From: CALJFL01 sp047633055
Lineage (GTDB): Bacteria; Pseudomonadota; Gammaproteobacteria; Pseudomonadales; Halieaceae
DNA length: 64,000 nt
Reading direction: 5' to 3'
NCBI GenBank assembly: GCA_047633055.1
Contig: JBLIEI010000016.1
Coordinates: 1-64,000 of the forward strand
Shown here: piece after piece, positions 43,923 to 53,590 of the stretch
How the letters are laid out: each line of letters opens with the position of its first letter
Position numbering within the stretch: the first letter of the stretch is position 1
Notes under the pieces: generated by a model
What the model saw: the letters and a program-made list of their open reading frames with translations, nothing else
Database searches by the model: none
Told to the model about the DNA's origin: nothing
Translations under genes and position numbers: made by a program

Positions 43923-46100
43923 ATGACCAACCGCATTCAACAGGGTGGCCTTCAAGTTGCCACCGTTCTCAATACGCTCCTCGAAGACGAAATTCTTCCT
44001 GGCACCGGGATCACTGCCGATCAATTCTGGACCGGGTTTGAGAGGATCCTTGACGATTTGGTACCTCGCAATCGCGAACTTCTGACCGTACGCGAAACCT
44101 TGCAGGCCCAAATCGACAATTGGCACACAGAGCACCCGGGGGCGAATTATGACAAGGCCCAATACAAGGCGTTTTTACAAGCAATCGGCTACCTGCTGCC
44201 CGAGGGTGACGATTTCACAATCAGCACGCGTAACGTAGATCCGGAAGTGGCTACACTCGCCGGCCCGCAGTTGGTAGTGCCGGTAATGAATGCTCGTTAT
44301 GCCCTGAATGCTGCCAACGCCCGTTGGGGTAGCCTTTATGACGCACTGTACGGTACCGATGTGATCAGCGAAGACGATGGTGCTGAGCGCGCAGGCGCCT
44401 ACAATCCTGTTCGCGGTGCCAAAGTCATTGCTTTTGCCCGCGACTTCCTCAACCGGCACTGCCCGCTGATGGCAGGTGATCACAGTGCCGCTACTGCCTA
44501 CGCTGCTGCAGATGGCGCTCTTCAAATAACCTTGGCTGACGGGCAGGTCACCACACTGAGTGATGCGTCGCAATTTGTGGCTTACACTGGCGAGGGGGCT
44601 ACCCCCGACAGCATATTGCTGTGCCACAATGGTTTGCATATCGAGATTCAAATAGACGCCTCAAGCCCCATCGGCAGCACAGACAGTGCTGGCGTAAAAG
44701 ATCTGGTGCTGGAATCCGCACTAACCACCATTCAAGATTGTGAAGATTCGATTGCTGCTGTTGATGCTGAAGATAAAGCCATCGTTTACCGCAATTGGCT
44801 GGGACTGATGCGAGGCGACCTCCAGGAGGTCTTCCGTAAGGGCAGCGCGACCCTGACCCGAGAGCTCAACCCGGACCGGGTTTTCAGCTCAGCAGCAGGT
44901 GGCGAACTGACACTACCGGGGCGCAGCCTCATGTTTGTGCGCAATGTTGGCCATCTGATGACCAATGAAGCGATATTGGATCAACAGGGGCAGGAAATTC
45001 CCGAGGGCATCATGGACGGCATGTTTACCGCCCTGATTGCTATGCATGATATCAACGGCAAGGGTGCACGAAGCAACTCTCGCTGCGGCAGTGTTTACAT
45101 TGTGAAGCCAAAAATGCATGGCCCGGACGAAGTCAGTTTTACCTGCGACATGTTTGATCGCATTGAAGATGTACTGGGCATGGACCGCAATACGCTGAAA
45201 CTGGGCATTATGGACGAGGAACGGCGCACCACTGTCAACCTCAAGGAATGCATACGCAGAGCGCAGGAACGGGTTGTATTTATCAATACCGGCTTTCTTG
45301 ATCGCACCGGGGATGAAATTCACACCAGCATGGAGGCCGCCGCCGTCACCCCCAAAGGCGCGATGAAACAGGAGCCGTGGATCAATGCCTACGAGGACTG
45401 GAATGTAGATACAGGCTTGGCCTGCGGCCTCAAGGGCAAGGCTCAGATCGGCAAAGGCATGTGGGCCATGCCCGATCGTATGGCGGATATGCTCGAAGTA
45501 AAAATCGGTCACCCACAGGCCGGAGCCAATACCGCTTGGGTGCCCTCACCCACGGCCGCAACGCTGCATGCCATTCACTACCACCAAGTCAACGTGGCTG
45601 AACGTCAGAAACAGATTATGCAGCGCAAGCACGCATCTCTGGACGACATACTCAGCATTCCATTGAAAGGTGCTGTCGGTCTATCAGACGAGAAGATTAA
45701 AAGGGAATTGGACAATAACGCCCAGGGCATCATGGGCTATGTCGTCAGGTGGATTGATCACGGCGTCGGCTGCTCCAAGGTACCCGACATTAACAATATT
45801 GGCCTGATGGAAGATCGCGCTACCCTGCGCATATCCAGCCAGCATATCTGCAATTGGCTGCACCACGGCGTGTGTTCAGAGGCTCAGGTTCGCGAAACGC
45901 TGGAACGCATGGCGTCTATCGTGGACAGTCAAAATAGCGCCGACCCCACATACCGCCCCATGGCGCCCAATTTCGATGACAGCATCGCCTTTCAAGCGGC
46001 CTGTGACCTTGTCTTGCTGGGGCGTGAACAGCCCAGCGGTTACACCGAGCCAGTGCTGCACGCTCGCCGCCGCGAAGCCAAGGCAAGATATGGCACTTAA
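43923..46100 (+). CDS. glcB: Malate synthase G
   Basis: A 725-residue monomeric malate synthase (E. coli GlcB has 723) condensing glyoxylate with acetyl-CoA to malate. The long insertion domain, EDSIAAVDAEDKAIVYRNWLG, DEERRTTVNLKE (metal-site region) and C-terminal WLHHGVCSEAQV are typical. It supports growth on acetate, glycolate or glyoxylate; isocitrate lyase is not in the window. The 134-nt leader contains ATTCTACAGAAT, a small palindrome of unknown meaning. Independent gene after the LysR gene. Confidence 0.96.
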   Translation: MTNRIQQGGLQVATVLNTLLEDEILPGTGITADQFWTGFERILDDLVPRNRELLTVRETLQAQIDNWHTEHPGANYDKAQYKAFLQAIGYLLPEGDDFTISTRNVDPEVATLAGPQLVVPVMNARYALNAANARWGSLYDALYGTDVISEDDGAERAGAYNPVRGAKVIAFARDFLNRHCPLMAGDHSAATAYAAADGALQITLADGQVTTLSDASQFVAYTGEGATPDSILLCHNGLHIEIQIDASSPIGSTDSAGVKDLVLESALTTIQDCEDSIAAVDAEDKAIVYRNWLGLMRGDLQEVFRKGSATLTRELNPDRVFSSAAGGELTLPGRSLMFVRNVGHLMTNEAILDQQGQEIPEGIMDGMFTALIAMHDINGKGARSNSRCGSVYIVKPKMHGPDEVSFTCDMFDRIEDVLGMDRNTLKLGIMDEERRTTVNLKECIRRAQERVVFINTGFLDRTGDEIHTSMEAAAVTPKGAMKQEPWINAYEDWNVDTGLACGLKGKAQIGKGMWAMPDRMADMLEVKIGHPQAGANTAWVPSPTAATLHAIHYHQVNVAERQKQIMQRKHASLDDILSIPLKGAVGLSDEKIKRELDNNAQGIMGYVVRWIDHGVGCSKVPDINNIGLMEDRATLRISSQHICNWLHHGVCSEAQVRETLERMASIVDSQNSADPTYRPMAPNFDDSIAFQAACDLVLLGREQPSGYTEPVLHARRREAKARYGT

Positions 46101-46164
46101 TACTACGCAGTAGGCGGGCCACCGGGAATTTCGATGACCTGCACCACCTTCGGCGTCAGGTGCC

Positions 46165-47304
46165 CTAAGCGCTCCTCTTGAGCTCTTGAGCAGCCAGCGC
46201 GACCTGCGCTTCAACGTAGTCATAGTTCAGCGCATCGGCCACTGCTTCATAAGTGACCATGCCCGCATGGACATTGAGGCCGTTGCGCAAATGCACATTT
46301 TCGCGTAATGCCGAGCACACCCCCTTGTTAGCCAGCTCCAGGGCGAAAGGCAGGGTTGCGTTGGTTAACGCCATAGTTGCGGTTCTGGCAACACCACCGG
46401 GCATGTTTGCCACACAATAATGCACAACGTTGTCCACGATATAGGTCGGTTCGTGATGAGTCGTCGCCTTCGAGGTCTCGAAACACCCACCCTGATCGAT
46501 CGCAACATCGACCATAACAGAACCGGGCTTCATCCGACCAACCAACTCGCGGCTAATAAGCTTGGGCGCAGCGGCACCAGGAACAAGGACTGCACCGATC
46601 ACCAGATCTGCTTCCAGCGCATTGTGCTCAATGGCGTCAGCAGTGGAGTAAATAGTCTTCAAGCGTCCACCAAATATCATATCAAGTTCTTTCAGGCGGT
46701 CCAGAGAGCGGTCTAACAGCGTGACATCAGCACCCATCCCCATCGCCATACGCGCCGCATTGATGCCGACAACACCCCCACCAATCACCAGCACTTTAGC
46801 CGGTTCAACGCCAGGAACGCCGCCTAGCAACATGCCGTTACCGCCCTGCGCCTTCTCCAGGTTGTGGGCCCCTGCCTGCACCGACATGCGACCAGCAACT
46901 TCACTCATCGGAGCCAGCAGCGGCAGGCCACGTCCATCCGAAGTCACTGTCTCATAAGCAATACAAGTCGCTCCGGACTCCACCAACAGCGCGGTTTGAA
47001 CGGGGTCAGGTGCCAGGTGGAGGTAGGTGAAAAGAACCTGGCCGGGGCGCAGCATTTTGCACTCAGCCGGCTGCGGCTCCTTAACCTTAACGATCATATC
47101 GGCGCGGTCAAAAATATCCTCTGCGAGATCAACGATTTCGGCCCCCGCCTGCTGATATTGCGCGTTGTCAAAGCCAATAGACTGCCCGCCATCGAACTGG
47201 ACCATGACTTGATGGCCATTTTGCACCAACTCCTTAACACCCCCTGGGGTGAGGCCAATTCGGTACTCGTGATTTTTTATTTCCTTGGGGACGCCAATCA
47301 ACAT
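46165..47304 (-). CDS. ald: Alanine dehydrogenase
   Basis: A 379-residue NAD-dependent L-alanine dehydrogenase linking alanine to pyruvate and ammonia. MLIGVPKEIKNHEYRIGLTP at the N-terminus, Rossmann GGGVVGINAARMAMGMGADV, the HLAPDP substrate region and MVDVAIDQGGCFETS are conserved. ATG 47304 has GGAG 8 nt ahead; an in-frame extension to 47337 is unnecessary. Divergent from an Lrp-type gene that probably activates it. Confidence 0.96.
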   Translation of the reverse strand: MLIGVPKEIKNHEYRIGLTPGGVKELVQNGHQVMVQFDGGQSIGFDNAQYQQAGAEIVDLAEDIFDRADMIVKVKEPQPAECKMLRPGQVLFTYLHLAPDPVQTALLVESGATCIAYETVTSDGRGLPLLAPMSEVAGRMSVQAGAHNLEKAQGGNGMLLGGVPGVEPAKVLVIGGGVVGINAARMAMGMGADVTLLDRSLDRLKELDMIFGGRLKTIYSTADAIEHNALEADLVIGAVLVPGAAAPKLISRELVGRMKPGSVMVDVAIDQGGCFETSKATTHHEPTYIVDNVVHYCVANMPGGVARTATMALTNATLPFALELANKGVCSALRENVHLRNGLNVHAGMVTYEAVADALNYDYVEAQVALAAQELKRSA

Positions 47305-47478
47305 GTCAGTTCTCCAGTGCATGAATAATGTGAACAAAGAATAGCGACGAGAAAGTGACTTTTTCTCTTTATTTTTTATCGATTCATAGCCGATTCAACT
47401 ATCATTTCCCAATTTTTAGTTATATCGTCTAGTTATAGTGTTTTTAGCCAGGCGTATACGCTGAGAAAGAGATGTAAG
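47305..47478. promoter_or_regulatory. Divergent ald/lrp promoter region
   Basis: A 174-nt AT-rich stretch between ald and lrp. It contains two direct copies of AGTTATA 13 bp apart (near 47419-47438) and runs of T, as expected of an Lrp-family binding region. A clear -10/-35 pair was not identified. Confidence 0.45.
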
Positions 47479-47958
47479 ATGGAGAGAAAACTTCACCAAT
47501 TGAATAAAATTGATCGCAATATCCTCAGAATTCTACAAAAAGATGCGCGCACCAGTTATGCCGAGTTGGCGCGTCAGGTAGGCCTAAGTACCACACCCTG
47601 TAAGGAGAGAGTGAAGCGTCTCGAGAAGGACGGAGTCATTCGCAGCTATCAGGCACACTTGAACCCGCAATACCTGGATGCCGCGCTAGTCGTCTTTGTG
47701 CAAATCCGCCTCAATCGCACTTCACAGGATATTTTCGAAGAATTTACCCGCAGCGCCTATGACTTGCCGGAAATACAAGAATGCTATCTGGTATCTGGCA
47801 ACTTTGATTATCTGATCAAGGCGAGAGTGGCCGACATGGGGGCCTACCGGGAACTCCTGGGCGAGACCCTGCTGACCCTTCCGGGCGTCCTTGAATCGAC
47901 CAGTTATGTCGTTATGGAGCAGGTTAAGGAGACGCTGGCGCTGGAGGTCCCGTATTAA
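47479..47958 (+). CDS. lrp: Lrp/AsnC-family transcriptional regulator
   Basis: A 159-residue Lrp-type regulator: HTH (TSYAELARQVGLSTTPCKER, KRLEKDGVI) and a C-terminal RAM ligand-sensing domain (about 70-155, CYLVSGNFDYLIKARV). Divergence from ald suggests alanine- or leucine-responsive control of ald, as in many proteobacteria. It is very close to global Lrp in length and sequence but could be the local AldR-type paralogue. Confidence 0.92.
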   Translation: MERKLHQLNKIDRNILRILQKDARTSYAELARQVGLSTTPCKERVKRLEKDGVIRSYQAHLNPQYLDAALVVFVQIRLNRTSQDIFEEFTRSAYDLPEIQECYLVSGNFDYLIKARVADMGAYRELLGETLLTLPGVLESTSYVVMEQVKETLALEVPY

Positions 47959-47965
47959 CCAATCA

Positions 47966-48862
47966 TTACAAATCTTCTTCAGTAATATCCTTGTACTGAA
48001 GATTGGTGAGTTGTTCTGACAACAGCCCGAGCAGAAAAATAATCACCCCAGAAAGAATCAACAGAGTACTCATGTTAGTAAAACGCATCGCGCCGCTAGA
48101 AATGGCGCTCACCACGTAATTCAGCACCCCCATTCCCGAGATAAGCACGGCGGCGGGGAAATACACTTTTAACGGCGAGTAAAGCGTTCCGATTTTAAAA
48201 ATTATCAGAAAAAAGCGTACGCCGTCACGCAACAGATTGATGTGGCTCTTGCCCACGCGCTGAGACACCGTAATCGGCACAAAACCAACAGAGTAGCCGG
48301 CGCGAAAAAATGCCATTGTTGACGTGGTGGGATAACTGAAGCCGTTTGGTAACAGATACAGAAAGCTCAGAAACTTCTTACGATTCACGCAGCGAAAACC
48401 CGACGTTAGGTCCTCTATCTTGTGATTAACCATCCAACTGGCGAGTTTGTTATATAAGCTATTGGCACTCCAACGCGCTACGCTAGCTTGGGACTCACGC
48501 CCCGAGCGCGCACCAACAACCAGATCGTAGCCCTCTTGGACCTTCCCCAGCAGCTTCTCGATTTCCCCCGGATCGTGCTGGCCATCGCCATCCATAAAAA
48601 CGATGTAATCGCCGGTGGCCGCACGAGCACCTGTCTTGATAGCCGCGCCGTTGCCTTTTGGGTAAAGATGAGACAGGACTTTGAGACCGGCCTCCTCTGC
48701 AATCGAGGCGGTGGCATCTATCGATCCGTCGTTGACCAGAATCACCTCAGCATCCCGGGGCGCACTCTCTTTCAGGCGTGACAAGAATTCTGGCAGCGCA
48801 TCCGCCTCGTCTTTCGCCGGAATAACTATGCTCAAACGATATTTGCTGCTTAAGTTGGACAC
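47966..48862 (-). CDS. GT2 glycosyltransferase, polyprenyl-phosphate sugar synthase type
   Basis: A 298-residue DPM1/GtrB-like enzyme. GT-A domain (about 1-215) with SIVIPAKDEAD, LVNDGSIDATA and MDGDGQHDPGE (DxD), followed by two C-terminal spans (about 220-245 and 265-290). Such enzymes move a sugar from a nucleotide donor onto undecaprenyl/dolichyl phosphate on the cytoplasmic face. GTG 48862 has AGGA 6 nt ahead and is preferred over ATG 48907. Placed beside two GT-C-like genes, it probably makes their lipid-linked donor. The 237-nt gap upstream of it is AT-rich with no gene seen. Confidence 0.82.
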   Translation of the reverse strand: MSNLSSKYRLSIVIPAKDEADALPEFLSRLKESAPRDAEVILVNDGSIDATASIAEEAGLKVLSHLYPKGNGAAIKTGARAATGDYIVFMDGDGQHDPGEIEKLLGKVQEGYDLVVGARSGRESQASVARWSANSLYNKLASWMVNHKIEDLTSGFRCVNRKKFLSFLYLLPNGFSYPTTSTMAFFRAGYSVGFVPITVSQRVGKSHINLLRDGVRFFLIIFKIGTLYSPLKVYFPAAVLISGMGVLNYVVSAISSGAMRFTNMSTLLILSGVIIFLLGLLSEQLTNLQYKDITEEDL

Positions 48863-49099
48863 GGTTGTTCCTGTAGACTCAATTAAAAGAAGGATAACGG
48901 CGGCCATTACAAATGCAATACATTTCCAACACTTCTCGGTCGGTCGTCTATACCTTGACGTCCTGCTGACAACACGAATTGCGGGCTTTAGTCTGCGATT
49001 TAGTCAACACGACGAAACAAGCGCAAAAAACTCAGTGCTGGCAGAAGAAAAATATAACTTGAGTGCGCTTTTAACCTGCCAGGCGTTCACTATTATTTT

Positions 49100-50989
49100 C
49101 TAGTCATACAGGCGTAACGTGTTTTTTTGTGCGGTATCCAGATGGCCGCTCAATTCCAGATCATAGAGTCGTTTCTTTAACCTCTGCACCTCAACCCTTC
49201 TTTGCAGCGCCACAGCAAAATGCAATTGCATGAGCAGTCCGCGGATATTATTGGGCGCACTTGCCAAGAACAGCTCTGTATATTTATAGGCATTTTCATA
49301 ACGCTGAAGATCATTTTCAAAGCTGGCAAATAGGGCGAATATATTGGCAGAGGCTTGGATAGGAGTCGGGGCACGCAAGAATATCTCCGCCAAACGATCA
49401 GCCAGCGCGACCCTGTCAAGTCCCGGGCATGATGGGCCACGGAGTATTCGAAACAATCCATTCATCGTAGAGACAACGGCAAAAGGGCGACCAGGATCAG
49501 CATTCCCCAAGCTGTGCAAAAGGGAGAACGGAACTTCGCGCCCCGCCAAACAATGCAGTGCAATATCGAAAATCTGATAATCCCCCTGTCGCCCTCTGTC
49601 GCTGAAACCATGGGCAACCTGAGAGTAGCTTAGAGCCTCATCCAGCGCACCAACACTGGCAAGCTGGATAGCCATATCCTGGTTGGCCCGAAAAGAGCGA
49701 GGGTGATGATTCACGGCATTCATTCGGATTAAAGGACCACTCGACCACAACTGGGCCTGCGAACTGGTTTTCGAAGCAACGACGACCAGATAGCATAGCA
49801 ACAGCAGCAGCAAAGGCGCAGCTACACCTTTGTCCTGGGCCGCCAATTTTCCAAGAAAGAGGCCCATCAACAGAAAAAGACCTACCGAGGGGAAATAATT
49901 CCGGTGCTCGAAGTAAAGTTCCAGGGCGAGGACACTTGATTCCACCGCGTGGCCAATCAAAAACCAGAGAATACAAAAAGCCAGCGCTTTACCCGGGCGA
50001 AAAAAACAACAAAGGGTTGCTAACACAATTACCCCGCCCCAAGCCAAGACGGCGGCTAAGGTAGCAGTTGGTTCTGAGAGGGAACGAGAAACCATATAGT
50101 CGTCGTGATAAATCCCCATTCCTGTCAGATCAGGCCAAATTAGTTGCCCCACATAGTCCCACATCACCCTGGCTTCGGTCAGCAACCGTTCCTCCAGCGT
50201 AAATGAACGGGCCTTGTAGCCCGCCTGCACCCAGTCCCATCCCCATACAATCAGAATAGGAAGGCTGAGAATCGCGAGCACCAAAATTATTGCACTGCCT
50301 CTGTCCAGCCAGAACCGGTACCGGTCATCGGTTTCCATTCCTCTAAACCACAAACATTCAAGGAGTAGTGCAATAGGCACCACCACAACAGAGTTTTCCT
50401 TGGCATAAACGGCTAACAACAGCAGCAGGACAAGAGCAACTGTCAATGCACCTGCACGGCCCAGGCGCGCCAGATGTTGACGCCAGTACACGTAGGTAAC
50501 CAGAAATGCCAGACTAAAAAAAGTCGCCAACATCGCCATACGCTGGACCACGTACAACACAGTGCTAACGTGGAGCGGGGCAAGCATCCATGCCGCAGCC
50601 GCCAAACAGCCAAACATTGCTGCCCGAGGGAATTTTTTGTGCGACAGCAGCAGGGTAAACAGCCAAGCGACCATTAAGCCATTCGCCGCGTGCAAGCCAA
50701 TATTGACCAGTTTTCCGACGCCTGTTCCGGTGCCAAACAAAAGCCGTTCGACAACAAAGCTGAACATCGACACTGGTCGCCCAAGCGGCCCGGAAGCATT
50801 CGAAAAGACATAGTCCAAAGCACTTGCAAACGACGGCTCAACATACCTCAAGATATCCAGATTGGCCCGGTCATCTAGCAGCCAGGGACCATACTGACCT
50901 GGCCAGTAGGCCCAAATCATTGTTCCGACACTGCCTAGTAGCAGTGCTAAGACCAAAAGTCGCTGCAGCGTTAGCGCCGGGATAGACAT
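49100..50989 (-). CDS. GT-C-like polytopic glycosyltransferase with C-terminal TPR-like region (paralogue 1)
   Basis: A 629-residue membrane protein. The first span (about 10-28) is followed by an acidic pair D39-D40 in WLLDDRANL, the location of the catalytic Asp motif in GT-C/TMTC/PMT enzymes. Shared with its neighbour are NASGPLGRPVS, PLHVSTVLYVVQRMA, VYAKENSVV and FEHRNYFPSVG. About 10-12 spans lead to a soluble helical C-terminus (about 410-629), TPR-like and probably periplasmic. The ATG abuts the stop of the preceding paralogue with no spacer (TAG-ATG). The proposed role is transfer of a polyprenyl-linked sugar to a periplasmic protein; no assay-level identity can be claimed. Confidence 0.75.
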   Translation of the reverse strand: MSIPALTLQRLLVLALLLGSVGTMIWAYWPGQYGPWLLDDRANLDILRYVEPSFASALDYVFSNASGPLGRPVSMFSFVVERLLFGTGTGVGKLVNIGLHAANGLMVAWLFTLLLSHKKFPRAAMFGCLAAAAWMLAPLHVSTVLYVVQRMAMLATFFSLAFLVTYVYWRQHLARLGRAGALTVALVLLLLLAVYAKENSVVVVPIALLLECLWFRGMETDDRYRFWLDRGSAIILVLAILSLPILIVWGWDWVQAGYKARSFTLEERLLTEARVMWDYVGQLIWPDLTGMGIYHDDYMVSRSLSEPTATLAAVLAWGGVIVLATLCCFFRPGKALAFCILWFLIGHAVESSVLALELYFEHRNYFPSVGLFLLMGLFLGKLAAQDKGVAAPLLLLLLCYLVVVASKTSSQAQLWSSGPLIRMNAVNHHPRSFRANQDMAIQLASVGALDEALSYSQVAHGFSDRGRQGDYQIFDIALHCLAGREVPFSLLHSLGNADPGRPFAVVSTMNGLFRILRGPSCPGLDRVALADRLAEIFLRAPTPIQASANIFALFASFENDLQRYENAYKYTELFLASAPNNIRGLLMQLHFAVALQRRVEVQRLKKRLYDLELSGHLDTAQKNTLRLYD

Positions 50990-52921
50990 CTAATTGGCAG
51001 GCTCAATAAACATTCGTTTTAACCGAATCAGGTCAGACCGCCGCGTATCGTATTTAAGCCAACTCTGCATATTGGTATACATGCAGCCGACATCTCCCGT
51101 TTCACTGCACGCGGTAATCGCCTCATGATAAAACTCCGGATTATATGGCTGCAGCCTGATTGCCTCTTCGCGCAGTGCGCGTAACTTGCTCCCGTCCACG
51201 CCGAGGAAAGAGCCATAGGAGTACTCTAACTTGATAAATAGCGGGTGAGTGGGGTACCGGTCTCTAAGTGTTCGAAGTAGCTTTACCAGGTCACCGGACT
51301 TAGCAACACAACCCCCTGAAATTACGCAGTCAATCAACACACCGATGGCGGTACCATCAGACGCATTCAATTGCTTAACAGCGGCTACGGCGGCTATCTT
51401 TGCCATCCATCGTGCAGACTCTTCCTCCTGTCGTAGGTAATTATTATCTATCCTATGAAGTGAAACCAATGCCGCAAGAGAATCATTATCGATCTCGAGC
51501 ATTTGAGAAAAGTGTTGCCGTGCGATGAAGAGTGCTGCCAGACGAGATTCTTCATCCAAGTCTTCAGAACGATGCAACTCAAGCATATTGTAGGCATACG
51601 CGTAGTGTGACCTGGCAGACTCTGGATGATGGTAGACATTACTTGCACTCAGCCCCAGGTTATCCGACCAGGCGGAAGTACGCGCCAGAAGTAATAGTGC
51701 GAACACCGCAACAGCGCCTCCAGATAACAAACAGAAGTTGAGCTCCGACCTCAAGTATTTTCGTAGTGCAAAAAACAGAGCAGCAGTGACTAGCGCTATG
51801 CCGACACTGGGCAGATAATTCCGGTGTTCAAATACCATTTCGAGCCCGAAAATACTCGACTCCAGGCTGTGACCAATCAGATAAAATAGCAGGCCAAACA
51901 AAACGACGGGGCTCTTATCCCGCCATTTCACTGCGACCGCAAGCACGACGACCCAAGCCAGAAGAGACAGCAGCGTAGTAGCAGGCCTTAACCAGCCTTG
52001 GGACCAGATAATATCGTCATGATGAAAGCCCAGGGCCGATGGCTCCGGCATTAGAAACCAGCCGATGTAGGTCCAGCTGAGGCGCAACTGAGTCAGCACG
52101 CGCTGTGCCAAATCAAAGTCACGCTGAATGTACCCATTTTGAATGAAGTCTAAAGGAAACATTGCCAGCGTCAGAATGACGACGGCTGGCATAATAAGCG
52201 CAACAACCGCGCTACGTCTCAATGCAGGCCTGATCTTACCCGCCCATACCCCCCGGAAAAAGCACACTTCCGCTGCGAGCACCAGCCACGGTAGTAGTAC
52301 GCCGTTTTCTTTGCTGTACAGCGCTAACATTAGAAAGAGGGTCAACCAAAGCGACAGTGAGAGCACCTCGCCTGGCTTAACAAGTTCACTCACCCACCTA
52401 CGCCGTTGCACCATGAACAGACACAGCCCCGCCAACACAAACAGCGTGCTTAACTGAGCCAGCCGCTGTACCGCATAGAGAACGGTTGAGACGTGTAACG
52501 GATTAAACAGCCAAAGGGCGCTCACCAACGTTGCAAACCAAAGGCTATGGGGAGAACTGTCGGTTTGAGACTGGCCGCCTGAAGCCACTTGTCTGGCAAA
52601 AATCCACACCAGCCACGCAATGAACAGGTGGATAAGTACGTTGACCAATTTTAAAGAAAGGACGTAGAACGGCTCAGGTACCAGGCGATTGAGCCCGAAT
52701 GTAAGCACGCCGATTGGCCGGCCAAGCGGCCCGGATGGCGCACTAAGCGCAGAAATACGCCAAGAATCAAACTCAGTACTCGCAATATTGAGCTTGGCGT
52801 TTTCAACAAGGGTCGGAATATCATCAAATTGCAGGCCGCCCGGCAGGCCAAACGCATAGGTGACGAAAGCGAGAGCCAAGAGCAGGGGAAAAACATACGC
52901 CGAAAACTGGTGGCTGCCCAT
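50990..52921 (-). CDS. GT-C-like polytopic glycosyltransferase with C-terminal TPR-like region (paralogue 2)
   Basis: A 643-residue paralogue of the next gene with the same plan: span 1 (about 8-26), D33-D34 in LQFDDIPTL, SAPSGPLGRPIGV, NPLHVSTVLYAVQRLA, LYSKENGV and FEHRNYLPSVG, then a helical C-terminus (about 430-643) with several cysteines (CVISGGCV, CSETGDVGCMY) that could form periplasmic disulfides. Divergence of the C-terminal halves versus conservation of the membrane core suggests different acceptors or partners. It is directly downstream of the pilA terminator on the same strand. Confidence 0.75.
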   Translation of the reverse strand: MGSHQFSAYVFPLLLALAFVTYAFGLPGGLQFDDIPTLVENAKLNIASTEFDSWRISALSAPSGPLGRPIGVLTFGLNRLVPEPFYVLSLKLVNVLIHLFIAWLVWIFARQVASGGQSQTDSSPHSLWFATLVSALWLFNPLHVSTVLYAVQRLAQLSTLFVLAGLCLFMVQRRRWVSELVKPGEVLSLSLWLTLFLMLALYSKENGVLLPWLVLAAEVCFFRGVWAGKIRPALRRSAVVALIMPAVVILTLAMFPLDFIQNGYIQRDFDLAQRVLTQLRLSWTYIGWFLMPEPSALGFHHDDIIWSQGWLRPATTLLSLLAWVVVLAVAVKWRDKSPVVLFGLLFYLIGHSLESSIFGLEMVFEHRNYLPSVGIALVTAALFFALRKYLRSELNFCLLSGGAVAVFALLLLARTSAWSDNLGLSASNVYHHPESARSHYAYAYNMLELHRSEDLDEESRLAALFIARQHFSQMLEIDNDSLAALVSLHRIDNNYLRQEEESARWMAKIAAVAAVKQLNASDGTAIGVLIDCVISGGCVAKSGDLVKLLRTLRDRYPTHPLFIKLEYSYGSFLGVDGSKLRALREEAIRLQPYNPEFYHEAITACSETGDVGCMYTNMQSWLKYDTRRSDLIRLKRMFIEPAN

Positions 52922-52976
52922 AAATTTATGTTCGATTTATGAAGATTGAAAAATTGGCGTAGAGCGGAATCACCAT

Positions 52977-53011
52977 AAAAAAAGCCTGGCGCTTATGCAA
53001 GCGCCAGGCTT
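52977..53011 (-). terminator. Rho-independent terminator of pilA
   Basis: A perfect 13-bp stem, 52982-52994 with 52999-53011, and a 4-nt loop. On the minus strand it is followed by seven T residues (52983-52977). It lies 45 nt after the pilA stop and 56 nt before the start of the paralogue-2 gene, so downstream expression needs read-through or its own promoter. Confidence 0.92.
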
Positions 53012-53055
53012 CTATAATTGCAGTTCTTAACTTAACTGCATACCGCAGGTCGCTA

Positions 53056-53520
53056 TTACCCCCTGCAGCTGGCCGGCAGAAACTTGCTGTTAATCCCCGA
53101 ACCGCCTTCTACTCGTGCCGTTAAATTAGTACAAGTCCAAACAATGGAGCCGTCGCTGCGAGTTGCAGCAGATAGTGCAAACCCTAAGGTGGCAGCACCA
53201 CTTGGGATGACGTTAGGTTGCATCGTTGCGGTAATAATACCCGTAGTGGTCCAAAGTAAGGATCGAACGATCTCTTTATTGGGGTTGAAATTGATGCCAC
53301 TCAATGCATCGGTCGATGGAAGGCTATTATTGGTTGCATAGAACTCGGAGATCGTAACTTTCGCTTCTGATAAAGCGGCCATAGGCTCAGCCATTTTCGA
53401 GCGAACCACGTAATCCTGATATGCAGGCAGCGCGATAGCCGCCAATATGCCCACGATCGCAATAACGATCATCAGTTCGATGAGGGTAAAACCCTGTTGT
53501 ACTTTCTTTCGCATGCTCAT
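53056..53520 (-). CDS. pilA: Type IV major pilin
   Basis: A 154-residue type IVa pilin. Leader MSMRKKVQQG is cut before Phe11; mature FTLIELMIVIAIVGILAAIA has Glu +5. The C-terminal pair of cysteines (WTCTNL ... LPASCRG) makes the usual D-loop. The globular part is rich in Thr, Ser and Ala, so it has many potential O-glycosylation sites. GGAA lies 8 nt before the first ATG. A sigma54 promoter lies upstream and a strong terminator downstream, giving a monocistronic, abundant transcript. Confidence 0.96.
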   Translation of the reverse strand: MSMRKKVQQGFTLIELMIVIAIVGILAAIALPAYQDYVVRSKMAEPMAALSEAKVTISEFYATNNSLPSTDALSGINFNPNKEIVRSLLWTTTGIITATMQPNVIPSGAATLGFALSAATRSDGSIVWTCTNLTARVEGGSGINSKFLPASCRG

Positions 53521-53590
53521 GATTGATTTTCCATTAGATAATTACTGGCAGGCGCGTTATCACCTGTCGGTTTTAGTTCAAACGATACTA

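Noticed and set aside
48681..49103. 140-codon plus-strand frame over the GT2 start and AT-rich gap
   Set aside because: Half is antisense to a clear glycosyltransferase, and the remainder lacks any domain or ribosome site.
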